Shown here piece by piece: positions 22,856-33,686 of a DNA stretch of 64,000 nt; the stretch's first letter is position 1; each line of letters begins with the position of its first letter. The notes beneath the pieces were generated by a model that was not told the DNA's origin, did no database searches, and saw only the letters and a program-made list of their open reading frames with translations. This DNA is from Siphonodentalium dalli (lineage: Eukaryota > Mollusca > Scaphopoda > Gadilida > Siphonodentaliidae). The stretch spans positions 216,397,982-216,461,981 of the forward strand of contig CP136063.1 of the NCBI GenBank assembly GCA_032622095.1. The letters run 5' to 3'. A program made the position numbers and the translations under genes.

Positions 22856-23844
22856 GTAAGATAAATTGTTCAGACTATGAAGCTATCACCATAAAGAAAG
22901 TCCACAAAAACACCAGAGTCACCCGAGAAATGCCGTTGTGAAAAAAAATGACAAATTCCCAAATAAACAAGGGCCGTAACTCTGGTAAAACCATATTTAT
23001 ATGAAACCCGTACTATATAGGTTACGCAATATTATGACGTAAACTACACTTTATACAAGCATGTGACAGCTACCCTTCCCTGTTAAGTGTACTATCACAA
23101 TGACAAGTGATAAACATGTGGGACAATCAACTCTCGTGTTACACAGTGTTTTGTTCGAATGGACGGACTCGGATATAAGCCCCGGTAATATGTCCAAGAT
23201 CTCAGACGGGATTTGGGTAATATAACATCATATAGTGCTCTCTGGATTTAAGAGACTCCTGTAAACTTCTTCCGCTCAGGAATTGTCTTATAGGGGAATT
23301 AGAGTCTTCAATTTACTATTTTTTTAATCAGTTAAACGGGGTAGATCAATAGCGGTCAGTCGTGTAAGGTTTTATCTCTATTAAAGAGACGTTGTTAGCC
23401 GATATCCAGGATGGCCCGAGTTACACTAACACAACGCCGGTCACCTCATGTTGTCGGTCGGTTAGAGTGTAAATGTTGACAGAATGTGTCCCTATAATTG
23501 GATATGGTGATAAAATTTGTTAAAATTATGTGAAATGTCATTTTAAATACGTGGTCATGGGTAAACACATTAGTCATACTCTTGTGTAGTTGTGCCGTCC
23601 TAGGAATCCATAAAGGCGTATTATGTAAGCCTACTAAAACAATACTATTCCATCATTTTCGGATGTTATGAATCCATATACATGTAAGTTCCCCCACTCG
23701 CACATATAACATGTCAATGTATTGCAACGCCTTGCTTGTTTGTTAAATACAAAATGACGGGCGACAAACATCACATGCAGGAAAATCGTGTGAAGAATTA
23801 GTAAATATTTAGTGATAAATTTATATATAAATAATTAGGATAAA

Positions 23845-24190
23845 GTTACCATCTTTTTAAGCTGATAATAAACGCTCTTTATTGCTAATTATTAGTGCCA
23901 TTGAAATTATTTGAGATCCCGTGACATTTCCCGTGTCATGTTACCTATATAGGTGCACCAATTCCCCACCTATCTTCTGAGCTGATGACAATCGCAATTT
24001 ATTGATCATTCAATTTAATAGTCCCCCTTAAGTGGTGATCTGAGGTCAAAGGCGCCTATCCAATGATAGTCTCCTGATCAGGTGTACCAATATTCATACG
24101 TATATCTTCTAAGCTTATAATGAATGCTCTGTATTTCTCATTTATGCCCCTTTAATTTGTCTGATCTCAAAAATGACGGTGGCAAACATG
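23845..24190. repeat. Diverged 125-bp tandem repeat, three copies, R-related
   Basis: Blocks starting TTAAGCTGATAATAAACGCTC (about 23858), GAGCTGATGACAATCGCAAT (about 23980) and TAAGCTTATAATGAATGCTC (about 24111) recur with period about 125 bp. Each is followed by a TTTATTG-like and a TTTAATAGTCCC-like word. The AACGCTCTTTAT word links it to the R family. Confidence 0.65.
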
Positions 24191-24439
24191 ATTGCATGAA
24201 ACTATCGTCACCGCTGATAACGATATAAAGAAAGACGGCGAAAGGTGTGCGGAGTTTGTTCGGAATTTAGAATTGTCACGGACGCCGCTGAAACCAGATT
24301 CGTCTCATATCGTCTTGTACACATTATATCAGTAAAAATATCGCCTTGAATACCTTTGGGAAACGTGTAATATGTCGTATTCTAATATATGCCTCAGGAC
24401 ATGGTCAATATTTAGGCGCAATCGGACATGGGGTCATAT

Positions 24440-26830
24440 ATTTTAAACGCGCCAAAATCTTGACAGATAACACACACATATATATACTGACAACCACTCG
24501 GCGCTTATGTATATATATACTAGCAGATTAGCCCGCCACTGGCGTGATTCGTCCCATGGCTTTGGTCGATCCATTAATTTTTGTTTTTCAAGGTAACCCC
24601 GTACAGGCACGCCGACAAAACTATTCCCCGTCCCGAGTTGACCATACATAACAATTTCACGTCGATGTCACCGCTGACGACCGAGATATCGCCAAGGTCA
24701 TTTGTGGGTACCCGTTTCAATGTCAAGGTCACATCAGGCGGACAAACTGACCCGACGAAAATCTCCTCCGTCCCTTGGAAGCCCTAAGTAGGAAATTTCG
24801 TCTCGACATCCCCAGTTTCCGAGACGGTCGATTGAGCCGTATTTATACTCATACATATAAACGCTCTTTAACAACGACACCGCAGATACGAACGCTCTCT
24901 AATCATTAACCCATTAACCCATCAATTCCAACGACGGTGGCAGGGCGAAGGGTGAAGGAGTGCTCGGACGTTCTCAGAAGCGGTGCGATGACACTTCCCG
25001 TGGCTTTTTACCCTTAGATAGCAAGCTTGGGCTCAATCGGTCGAGCCGTTTTCGAGTCTATAAAGGACATATATATACATATAGATATACGGAAGTCTCA
25101 AAATTTTTATATAGTAGACTAGCCGGTTAGCCCGCCACTGGCGTGGTTCGTCTCATGGCTTTGTTCGAAAAAGCAATTGTAATAGCTTCCGAGACATCGT
25201 CGGTCGAAATCCGCCAGTTTTACTCGATTTGACCTTGAATTGATAATTTTCAAGGTCAAGGTCAGGTCGGGGTCACAATTTAACCCCTCCATGACACTTC
25301 CCGCACAAAAGTACCCCTAGGTAGCAAGTTTGAGGTAAATCGGTTCGAGTCTATAAGGACACACACATATATATCATTTGTGGGTACCCGTTTCAAGGTA
25401 AAGTTCACATCGGGCGGAAAAACTGACCCGATGAAAATCTCCCCCGTTCCTAGGAAGCCCTAAGTACGTAAGAATCACACAACACACTCATGTCTGGATA
25501 CGGTCACGCTCACGCCCGGACCAGACGTAAGATTCACACTTTACGCATACACTCTTTATCAGCGACACTGCGGATACGAACGCTCTTTAACTATCAACGC
25601 GATTAACCCCACAGTGCTGTTTTTGTGACTGGGGTGAAGAACGGGTGGTCGGAGCTTCTCCAAAACGCCGCGACGACCATTCCCGTGGGTTTTTACCCTT
25701 AGATGGGAAGTTTGGTCTCGATAGGTGCAGCCGTTTTCGAGTCTATAGAGGACAAATATACACATATATTTATATATATACGTAGTTCTCAAATATATAG
25801 TAGAGTAGCAGGTTAGCCCGCCACTGGCGTGGTTCGTCTCATGGCTTTGTTCGAAAAGGCAATTGCAACAGCTTCCGAGACACGTGTGCTTCACCTAGGT
25901 GTAAGATTTCGTCGAAATCCGCCAGCTTTATAAAGTCTATAAAGGACATATATATACATATAGATATACGGAAGTCTCAAAATTTGTATATAGTAGAATA
26001 GCAGGTTAGCCCGCCACTGGCGTGGTTCGTCTCATGGCTTTGTTCGAAAAAGCAATTGTAATAGCTTCCGAGACATCGTCGAAATCCGCCAGTTTTACTC
26101 GATTTTACCTTGAATTGATCATTTTCAAGATCAAGGTCAGGTCTGGGTTACAATTTGACCCGTCCATGACACTTCCCACACAAAAGTACCCATAGGTAGC
26201 AAGTTTGAGCTCAATCGGTTCGAGTCTATAAAGGACACACACATATAGATCATTTGTGGGTACCCGTTTGAAGGTCAAGGTCACCTCGCGCGGAAAAACT
26301 GACCCGATAAAAATATCCCTCGTTCCTTGGAATCCCTAAGTACGAAATTAAGTACGAAATTTCGTCTCGAGACGGCCAATGGAGCCGTATTTATACTCGT
26401 CGTGTATATAGACGCTCTTTATCAACGACACTGCGGATACGAACGCTCTTTAACTATCAACGCGATTAACCCCACAGTGCCGTTTTTTTGTGACTGAGAG
26501 TGGAGAATGGGTGCTTCTCCAAAACGCCGCGACGACCATTGCATTGGCTTTTTACCCTTAGATAGGAAGTTTGGTCTCAATCGGTCCAGCCGTTTTCGAG
26601 TCTATATAGGACAAATATGCACAAATACGGAAGTCTCAAAATATATAGGAGACTAGCAAGTTAGCCCGCCACTGGCGGCAATCGTCAGAAACATGACAAT
26701 TTTTTATTTTTGTAATTAATTAATTTAATTTAATTTTTTGTTTTTCAATGAGTTAATTGTGCCTTTTTAATTTTTTAATTTAATTTTTTCACCCACTGAC
26801 CGACGCGCGAAGCGCGTCCAGTTGGTGTCT
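24440..26830. repeat. R repeat array 1 (five copies of the AGCCCGCCACTGGCG tail)
   Basis: The tail word TTAGCCCGCCACTGGCG occurs at about 24531, 25130, 25816, 26009 and 26664. A full unit runs: AACGCTCTTTAACTATCAACG, CTTCTCCAAAACGCCGCGAC, TTTTTACCCTTAGATGGGAA, CCGTTTTCGAGTCTATAAAG, a CA/TA microsatellite, CGGAAGTCTCAAAATATATA, GTAGACTAGC and the tail. Long units also carry the hairpin GACCTTGAA-TTGATCATT-TTCAAGGTC and the block ACACTTCCCGCACAAAAGTA. Tandem core, microsatellite and hairpin tail recall the Helentron-associated non-autonomous elements of invertebrates (pearl/DINE type); that link is inference. Confidence 0.8.
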
Positions 26831-27624
26831 ATAATCGTAGGACTCATGCGTTTCTGCTGAATTGAACTAGTGCCTATGCGTTTCTGCTGAGCTGCACTGA
26901 CGTTTGATCGCAAAATAAAATTATAATCATTATCAAAGCACACCTTTGGATAACACCGCCATAAACAGTGACATATTATGATGTTGAGCTCGTATCATCA
27001 ATAAAATTAGAGTTATAACTTATAAAACTAAGAATTACTGCTAAAGTAACTAGATTCAGGTTGAGCTGGAACTTGAGAAGTTTTTAATTTCAACCAATTG
27101 AAATGTCGTTGAGAGTGGAAAGGATTAAGGTTGGGAAGTAACGCAAATGACGTCATCGTAAACAAGGCGCCTCAAAATCAAATCGTACACATGTACATGT
27201 CTCGCTTCGTCTCGGAAGCTGATTTAAATTAATTCATTTTGACTGTTTCTGTGTCCTAATATATTAAAAACTTGCGGGATATCTTTGAATGTGCTTAGGA
27301 AGGATCGTTTTGATATCTAATTTATTGGATTTATCTCCCAAAAAAGGTGAGTTTCAGGCCTGCATTTGTTCAATGTGTTGTCAATCTGATTCTGACAGTG
27401 ACAGCGTTCGTCTGCAACTGTACTTGGCTGAATTCGCATGTTTGAAGCAAACGTTTTCTCCACTAAAATTATCTCAAAATGCACCACAATATGTCAAATT
27501 CTCTCAATAATGATATCTAAATACATCTTAGCTTTTGTTAGGATAAGATCTCCCCATCGAGAAAGCGATATTTTGACCAAAACGACACTTGGGAAAATGA
27601 TTGTTAAATTTGTTTACGCTGGAT
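26831..27624. other. No gene recognised
   Basis: Two copies of TATGCGTTTCTGCTGA (about 26847 and 26876) form a 29-bp direct repeat. Open frames at 27289-27671 are short and without motif. Confidence 0.4.
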
Positions 27625-28160
27625 TTTTATCATCGAAACAAATCAATTTCTTCCATCTAAAAGATAATTAAGTGCTGGGCCCTGCCGTTTTAGGAATATA
27701 TAAGTATTCCACACAGAAACACCGAGTTTCAGCTTAAAATTTTGAAATATAACAGTTTTATCGACATAAATAGATTTGAATGGGACAATCCCATGTTAAA
27801 ATTTATCATCGAAAAAAATTCATTTCTTCCATCTAAAACATAATTACGTAATGTACCGTGTCATTTTAGGAATATATAAGTATTCCACGCAGATATACCA
27901 AGTCTCATCTTAAATTTTTGAAAAATAAGAGTTTTATGGACATAAATCGTTTTGAATGGCAAATCCTATATTAAAATTTATCATCGAAAACAAAATCTTT
28001 CTACCATCTAGAACATAATTACGTGCTGGAACGTGTCATTTTAGGAATATATAAGTATTTCACGAAGACACACCAAGTCTCAGCTTAAAATTTTGAAAAA
28101 TAAGAGTTTTATCGACATAAATCGATTTGAATGGGAAATCCTGTGTTAAATAAATTTTAG
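27625..28160. repeat. 176-bp tandem repeat, three copies
   Basis: TTTTAGGAATATATAAGTAT occurs at 27688, 27864 and 28039 (periods 176 and 175). Each unit has TTCTTCCATCTAAAA, TAATTACGTGCTGG, the landmark, CACCAAGTCTCAGCTTAAAA, TTTTATCGACATAAATCGAT, GAATGGGAAATCC and AAAATTTATCATCGAAAA. Copies are about 85-90% alike by eye. Confidence 0.9.
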
Positions 28161-28264
28161 GGCCCTGCGAATGTTTTCCGATGTGCTCCATATTGGACAC
28201 CAGGGTACATATTTGACAATTTCTACCTGATAATTGTGCGACAGTAGTCACATTACTTTTTACG

Positions 28265-29260
28265 TCAACAATGGTCACTATCACTCGACAAATTTATTTC
28301 GGTCTATCGTATCAATCCCTATCGGTCTATCGTATTAACCGCATATCAAATTATCCACATGTAACCAACCCAACCTCTAATCCTGGTCCAATTTATTATT
28401 TTTTTCATTAGTATAGTCGAGTTATGTACATATTTTTATTACGTGTTCAATACTTATGGTATTACGTGTACTATGCCGTATACGTATATCAATTGCTATT
28501 CCTTTCTGTATTATTCTGGTGCCATCTATAGAGATAGAGATAATTTCAGAACCCACCCCCCCACATTTTATACATTTTTCGCTACAGTATAGTCGCGATG
28601 CATTACATGGCAACATTGATCGCTATAGCTCTACTAATTTATATCAGTTCATCGTATGAACTACTTTTACTCCATATAATTATAACCAACCCAACATCTA
28701 ATCCCGGCCCAAATTATTATTTTTCTTTTTATCGGTATAGTTGTGTTAGATACATATTTTATAATTTGATTCTAATTTGCATTGTACCACTATAGAAGTC
28801 GATAAATAACTATTCTGGCACTATATAGAGATAACAGCTAGTAAGTTTCTGACACCCCCTCTATTTTACAGCCTTGTCGCAACAATAGAGTTGAGATGCA
28901 TAATATATCAACATTGGTCATTATCGCTCTTCAAATCTATATCGGTATCAACCCATATTTCCCTGTATCGCCCACCCCTCCCCAAGTTTTTCATTTGTAT
29001 TATACATTAATGCCCAAAGTAATTGACCACTTAACCACAGCAGAATTATGGGTAATTTTTCATGATTTAGTCGGAAATATGGCTTGTTGCCATTCATCGG
29101 AAAGCTCTCGCCAAGAGCTTTCCGATGAATGGCAACAAGCCATATTTCCATCTAAATCCGGAACAATTACCCATAATTCTGCTGTGGTTAAGTGGTCAAT
29201 TACTTTGAGCATTACTGTAGAATCATTACATATACATTTTATCATTTGATACTGATTTGT
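28265..29260. repeat. About 300-bp tandem repeat, nearly three copies
   Basis: ACCAACCCAACCTCTAATCC (28363) matches ACCAACCCAACATCTAATCC (28685). Likewise ATTCTGGTGCCATCTATAGA (about 28513) matches 28813, and GATGCATTACATGGCAACAT (about 28597) matches 28894. A third copy resumes at 29216 (…ATTTTATCATTTGATACTG, like 28757) after being interrupted by the 203-bp hairpin. Units are well diverged. Confidence 0.75.
29010..29212. mobile_element. 203-bp near-perfect hairpin MITE, TA-flanked
   Basis: The whole element is an inverted repeat centred at 29111. The left arm starts ATGCCCAAAGTAATTGACCA, the right arm ends with its complement with one change, and about 100-bp arms differ at only about seven places. 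The central loop is CGCCA (29109-29113). TA lies outside both ends (29008-29009, 29213-29214). It splits copy three of the 300-bp repeat, so it inserted later. Transcription would give a 100-bp double-stranded RNA. The arms differ slightly, so it is not a simple sequencing fold-back. Confidence 0.92.
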
Positions 29261-29446
29261 ATTCTGTATTTCTCTTCTGTTCAACAATGCCAAAATCATA
29301 ACGGTGCAATGCCTTGTAACTTTTGCTTCAACATGCCGAGTTCCACTGCAGACGATACAAAACTGACAACATTTCGAAATGTAAACAGGCTTCAAACTCA
29401 CCAAAACCAAAGGTCCCAAGTCAAGGTCCAAAATACCCAACACACT

Positions 29447-29712
29447 GATGTGAGGTATAATGATAACTCCATCTAAATAACCAATATAAGGATGTGAGGT
29501 AAAATGATAACTCCATCTAAATAACCAATATAATGATGTGAGGTTTAATTAAAACTGCATCTACATAACCTGCAATATAAGGATGTGAGATTTAATGATA
29601 ACCCCATCCACATAACCAATATAAGGATGTGAGGTTTAATGATAACCCCATCCGCATAACCAATATAAGGATGTGAGGTTAATGATAACTCCATCCACAT
29701 AACTAATAAATA
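29447..29712. repeat. 44-bp tandem repeat, six copies
   Basis: GATGTGAGGT recurs at 29447, 29491, 29534, 29582 (GATGTGAGAT), 29626 and 29670. Each unit continues TTAATGATAACTCCATCCAC and ATAACCAATATAAG. Copies three and four have small indels. Confidence 0.95.
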
Positions 29713-30059
29713 TGTCTGAAAATTAAACAAAAAAATTAAATTCCATGATGGCGTCCAATATGGACTACTGGTACCTAATTCTGCTCCAAAAACATGTATT
29801 TTGAATATATGGATGTTTATGGGGAGAAACCGATTATTTCAATGACATTTTAATTCACTTGGGGCTAAAACCCGACCTACATGTACGGGAGCGCGTTTTG
29901 CGCGCGACTGTATATTCAGCATATGTGCATCTTTAATAAGCCAACACAACAATTGGAATCCCAAACAGAGACGATTGGCGTGGGTCCCTTGCGCATAGAC
30001 ATCATTGATGATCTCTATGGGAATCAAAATTGACATTTAATAGACAATTTCGATTAACC

Positions 30060-30480
30060 ACAATAACTTAAGGAATCTCTAATTTCGCTTAAGCCCAATG
30101 ACAATGCAATAAGACATTCCTTATTACGCTTAACCGCAATTACTTCCCATTGCACTTAAACACAATTAATATCTCTCTCATTAGATCACCATTCTGCAAA
30201 TAGTAGAATAATCCAATATTTGTTCCACCCATTGTGCCATGGAGATGGACTACACCACCTGAATTATAAGGAGTTTATGTACTATATATATTATTCCTTA
30301 TTATGAGATTCATTATTGGGCTATATCGGCGCAATTTGAATATTCTTCATTGCGCTTAAGCGCAATTAAATATTCCCTTATTGCGCTTAAGCACAATAGA
30401 GATTCCCTTATTGAGCTTATAAGCGCAATAAGGATATCCCTTATTGTGCTTAAGCACAATTAGCTCTTGTGCTTAATTAA
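30060..30480. repeat. CTTAAG palindrome clusters, inverted halves
   Basis: Degenerate TTATTGCGCTTAAGCGCAAT units occur at about 30070-30175 and 30350-30470, often preceded by TTCCC or followed by AAGGAAT. The second half is roughly the inverse of the first, with about 160 bp between them. The core is the same as in the 4.9-kb element at 13.4 and 18.0-18.3 kb, so this may be the remains of a related, shorter element. Confidence 0.8.
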
Positions 30481-30889
30481 AAAAAAGTTATAATTGTATT
30501 GTAACTATTGGTTTGTCCTTTAATATTTCCATACATCATGCCCACATATATTATAATAGAATAGTACTATTTTTATTAATAGTGCTCGTAGTTGTTAATA
30601 CCACCTTACCGTCAATATTCTAGCATGGTTAGTTTCAAAATCATAACGTTAATTGTTATTACTATTTGTGTGTACTGTATATGTACATCAGTCATCAATT
30701 GAGAAACTTAAGCACAGCCTGGTTGAATATCTACCATATGTGGTGGGTTATTCCCACATTCAAGCTGTTGGTGTCATTCATGTTATTTTGCATGCGAAGT
30801 GGTAGACTCCCCAATAGCTTATCAATACCACTCAGGACAGTGGGTGTATTTCCTCAATTAATAGAATTTCTTGTTGTTTTTCAATTTGA

Positions 30890-31500
30890 CCCGATTTGAC
30901 CTTGAATTGATCATTTTCAAGGTCAATGTCAATGTCAGTCGGGGTCACAATTTAACCCGTCCATGACACTTCCCGTAGGTAGCAAGTTTGAGCTCAATCG
31001 GTTCGAGTCTATACAGGACACACACACATATATATCATTTGTGGGTACCCGTTTCAAGGTGAATATCACATCGGGCGGAAAAACTGACCCGATGAAAATC
31101 TCCCCCGTTCCTAGGAAGCCCTAAGTACAAAATTAAGTACGAAATTTCGCCTCGAGACGGTCAATGGAGCCGTATTTATACTCGTCGTGTATATAGACGC
31201 TCTTTATCAACGACACTGCGGATATGAACGCTCTTTAACTATCAACGCGATTTACCCCACAGTGCCGTTGTTGTGACTGAGAGTGGAGAACGGGTGATCG
31301 GAGCTTCTCCAAAACGCCGAGACAACCATTCCCGTGGATTTTTACCCTTAGATGGGAAGTTTGAGCCCAATCGGTCCAGCCGTTTTCGAGTCTATAGAGG
31401 ACAAATATACACATATATTTATATATATACGTAGTTCTCAAAATAGTAGACTAGCAGATTAGCCCGCCACTGGCGGCAATCGTCAGAAACGTCAATTTTT
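30890..31500. repeat. R repeat, one full unit
   Basis: The unit contains the GACCTTGAATTGATCATTTTC hairpin (30898), the ACACTTCCCGTAGGTAGC block, TTCGAGTCTATACAGGACAC, ACTGACCCGATGAAAATCTC, two CGCTCTTTA words, CCGTTTTCGAGTCTATAGAG, a TA microsatellite and the AGCCCGCCACTGGCG tail at 31461. It matches the units of 25.1-26.7 kb in order and sequence. Confidence 0.85.
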
Positions 31501-31780
31501 TTTATTAATTTTTTTAATTAATGTTTTAATTTAATTTTTTGTTTTTCAATGAGTTAATTGTGCCTTTTTAATTTACTGGCTTTTTAAATAGATTTTTTAA
31601 ATTAATTTTTTTATTTAATTTTTTTTTTAATAATTTTAACCCGATTTGACCTTGAATTGATCATTTTCAAGGTCAGGTCGGGATCACAATTTAACCCGTC
31701 CATGACACTTCCCGTAGGTAGCAAGTTTGAGCTAAATCGGTTCGAGTCTATAAAGGACACACATATATATTATTTGTGGG
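31501..31780. repeat. AT-rich tail and second R fragment
   Basis: A TTTAATTAATTTTTT-type low-complexity tail (31495-31640) follows the R tail, as it does at 26700 and 49260. A further R piece starts at about 31643 (GACCTTGAATTGATCATTTTC) and ends near 31770 after ACACATATATATTATTTGTG. Confidence 0.75.
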
Positions 31781-31870
31781 ACCAAAGATGAAATTCACTT
31801 TGTGAAACTGTAACCTGTTAGGACACAAACACTTTCTGCTAATCTCTGACATCTTCTGGTATGTTCTCAG

Positions 31871-32029
31871 CAACAAAGAACCAGGCTGTGTTCAATGCCA
31901 CTAGTAATATCCACTGTACAGATAACATGAATTCAAGAGAAGATGGGAAGTCTAGGTGGGCTATTAGCCCTTCTAATGCAACCAAGAGGGCTATTTTCAG
32001 CCCTCCTGCAGGCCTGATTATTAACTCAG
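31871..32029 (+). CDS. Candidate internal exon with both splice sites
   Basis: A strong acceptor (CTTCTGGTATGTTCTCAG) is followed by 159 bases open in one frame and a strong donor (CTCAG|GTAAAA). The peptide reads TKNQAVFNATSNIHCTDNMN, SREDGKSRWAISPSNATKRA and IFSPPAGLIINS. The 3' half contains two short GGGCTATTxxAGCCCT-type hairpins like the perfect palindrome at 36805. A short open start with a strong donor, MKTIYTE then G|GTGAGTG at about 32406-32427, lies downstream but cannot be its continuation because it begins with its own ATG. The minus strand is also open here but lacks splice sites. No family recognised. Confidence 0.4.
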
Positions 32030-32077
32030 GTAAAATATCAAAACTGTAAAAGTTGAGGAGGGTTATAGAAAACTTAA

Positions 32078-32102
32078 TCAGATTTCGCAAAGCGAAATCT
32101 GA
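32078..32102. repeat. Perfect 11-bp-arm hairpin
   Basis: TCAGATTTCGC (32078-32088) and GCGAAATCTGA (32092-32102) are exact inverted copies around the loop AAA. Confidence 0.95.
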
Positions 32103-32429
32103 AAGTTTTCATGACGGTAACGCGCATGAGATCCGTATACCTATGAAGCTGTATTATTGTGTTCTATATATAGTTCACGTTACCTGAGAATAGTATCAGA
32201 GCACGCGCTTAACGTAACGTAAAGTGGCGCTCTCTTAAATGAAATAAATGATTTTCCTATTGGTCAGATTATCTATCTTAACCAATCAGATTTGACGTTG
32301 CATAGACATGGTTGTTGCTAAGCCTTGTAGTTCAAATACAGAACTCACCACCTCGGCGTTAGTATTTCCACAAGTTACCTATTATCACACAACAAAAGGA
32401 TGAGATGAAAACTATATACACAGAAGGTG

Positions 32430-33686
32430 AGTGATCTAAATAAAAAATTGTACTTCATATATTGTTTCGGACCGAAAAATGTCACCAAAACACTTCTTTT
32501 ACTGTGATTTGAGACTTGTTGTTGTTTGAGTCTGACTTGGTCAAGTTTGTGTTTGAAACTTTGAAACTGACAGTTTCAAACTCTGAGTATTTGTTATTGC
32601 CGTTCATGTTTCATTCAATGAATGATTAACTGAAAGTTAACTTGGCAAGATAACTAGATCATAGGTGCCATCAACTGAATGAATTTAATCGCAAAAATGC
32701 GTCTAATTTATCAATTCTCAGCAGTCTCTGTTCCAACTCCAAAGCTTAACAACAGTTGTCATTAGCGAAGACCGGAAAAAAAATCTAAACACATTTCCGG
32801 TTATTCCAACAAGGTGAAGGACAATGTCGGGACAATTCTCAAAACAAAAATTAAAATCCTTGAAATTGAAATGAAATTAGGCTTCATCTTGGACGTGAGG
32901 AATTATTCTGACTTCGTCTTTTCAATGTGGATTTAGCGGCGTTAGTTAAAAATTATCTGATTCTAATTAATGGCCAGATTTCCGGTGAATACCGTGAATC
33001 GTGATCACATTTACCAGTATAGGAATCACTGAACTAAATGGTTTCCCATAGGCGACAGTGTTAACGTTTCGGCCAAATTCACTGAATTGAAGCCTGCAGG
33101 CCATACCAGTGATGTTTACCCAGCTAGATTGACACCAGTTGATCACGAAAATGCAAGAAAAATCATAGGTCATGTGTTTACTTTTTAAAATAAATCCCCA
33201 AGTCTACGACAGGGCTATCTCACAGCCAAATTTGATCTGGAAAAACCCAGGACTACAGCAGCTAGTTAAATAAATTTCCCGCTCACAAGAATCCATTCCA
33301 CCATTCATTCACCAGTTTAAATTATTTAGATAGTTTGTACAAATCAAATAAACGCGATGTCATCCTTTAATAAAGTGTCGCATGCATCAGGTGAAGGTCA
33401 TTCTTCAGTTACCTTCACCTTTAGCATTCCACGGTGTACTCGCTCCCCGACTCTAGAACACATTTAGCTCCCTGATTCCTTTACACTGCACTAGTCACAA
33501 CGTGAATTCAACGATTGTACTATTTGTATTCCGCTTTGTTTAATTTGAATGTGAATACTACTAGTGCTAGTTTTGTGAAAGTAACATAAATAGGATACAT
33601 AAATACACGTAGACACACTTGTCCCAAACGACATACATGTATCAACACAATTAAGAAGAAATAAGATGGATGCTGATTGTTTATGT
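32430..33686. other. No gene recognised
   Basis: This is mixed-composition DNA with short open frames on the minus strand only. A fair number of AG/GT splice-like words occur but no exon with two good sites was found. Confidence 0.35.

Noticed and set aside
25110-25128. GACTAGC next to the R tail as a Helitron CTRR end
   Set aside because: CTAG is present but is not followed by T, and no 5' TC end at a fixed distance was found.
25330-25350. GGTTCGAGTCT in R repeats resembling a tRNA/SINE B box
   Set aside because: Other R units have TTTTCGAGTCT at the same place and no A box lies at the right distance, so pol III origin is unsupported.
29008-29214. Hairpin as an assembly or library fold-back artefact
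   Set aside because: The arms differ at several places and the element is flanked by TA and by resumed tandem repeat, so it is a real insertion.
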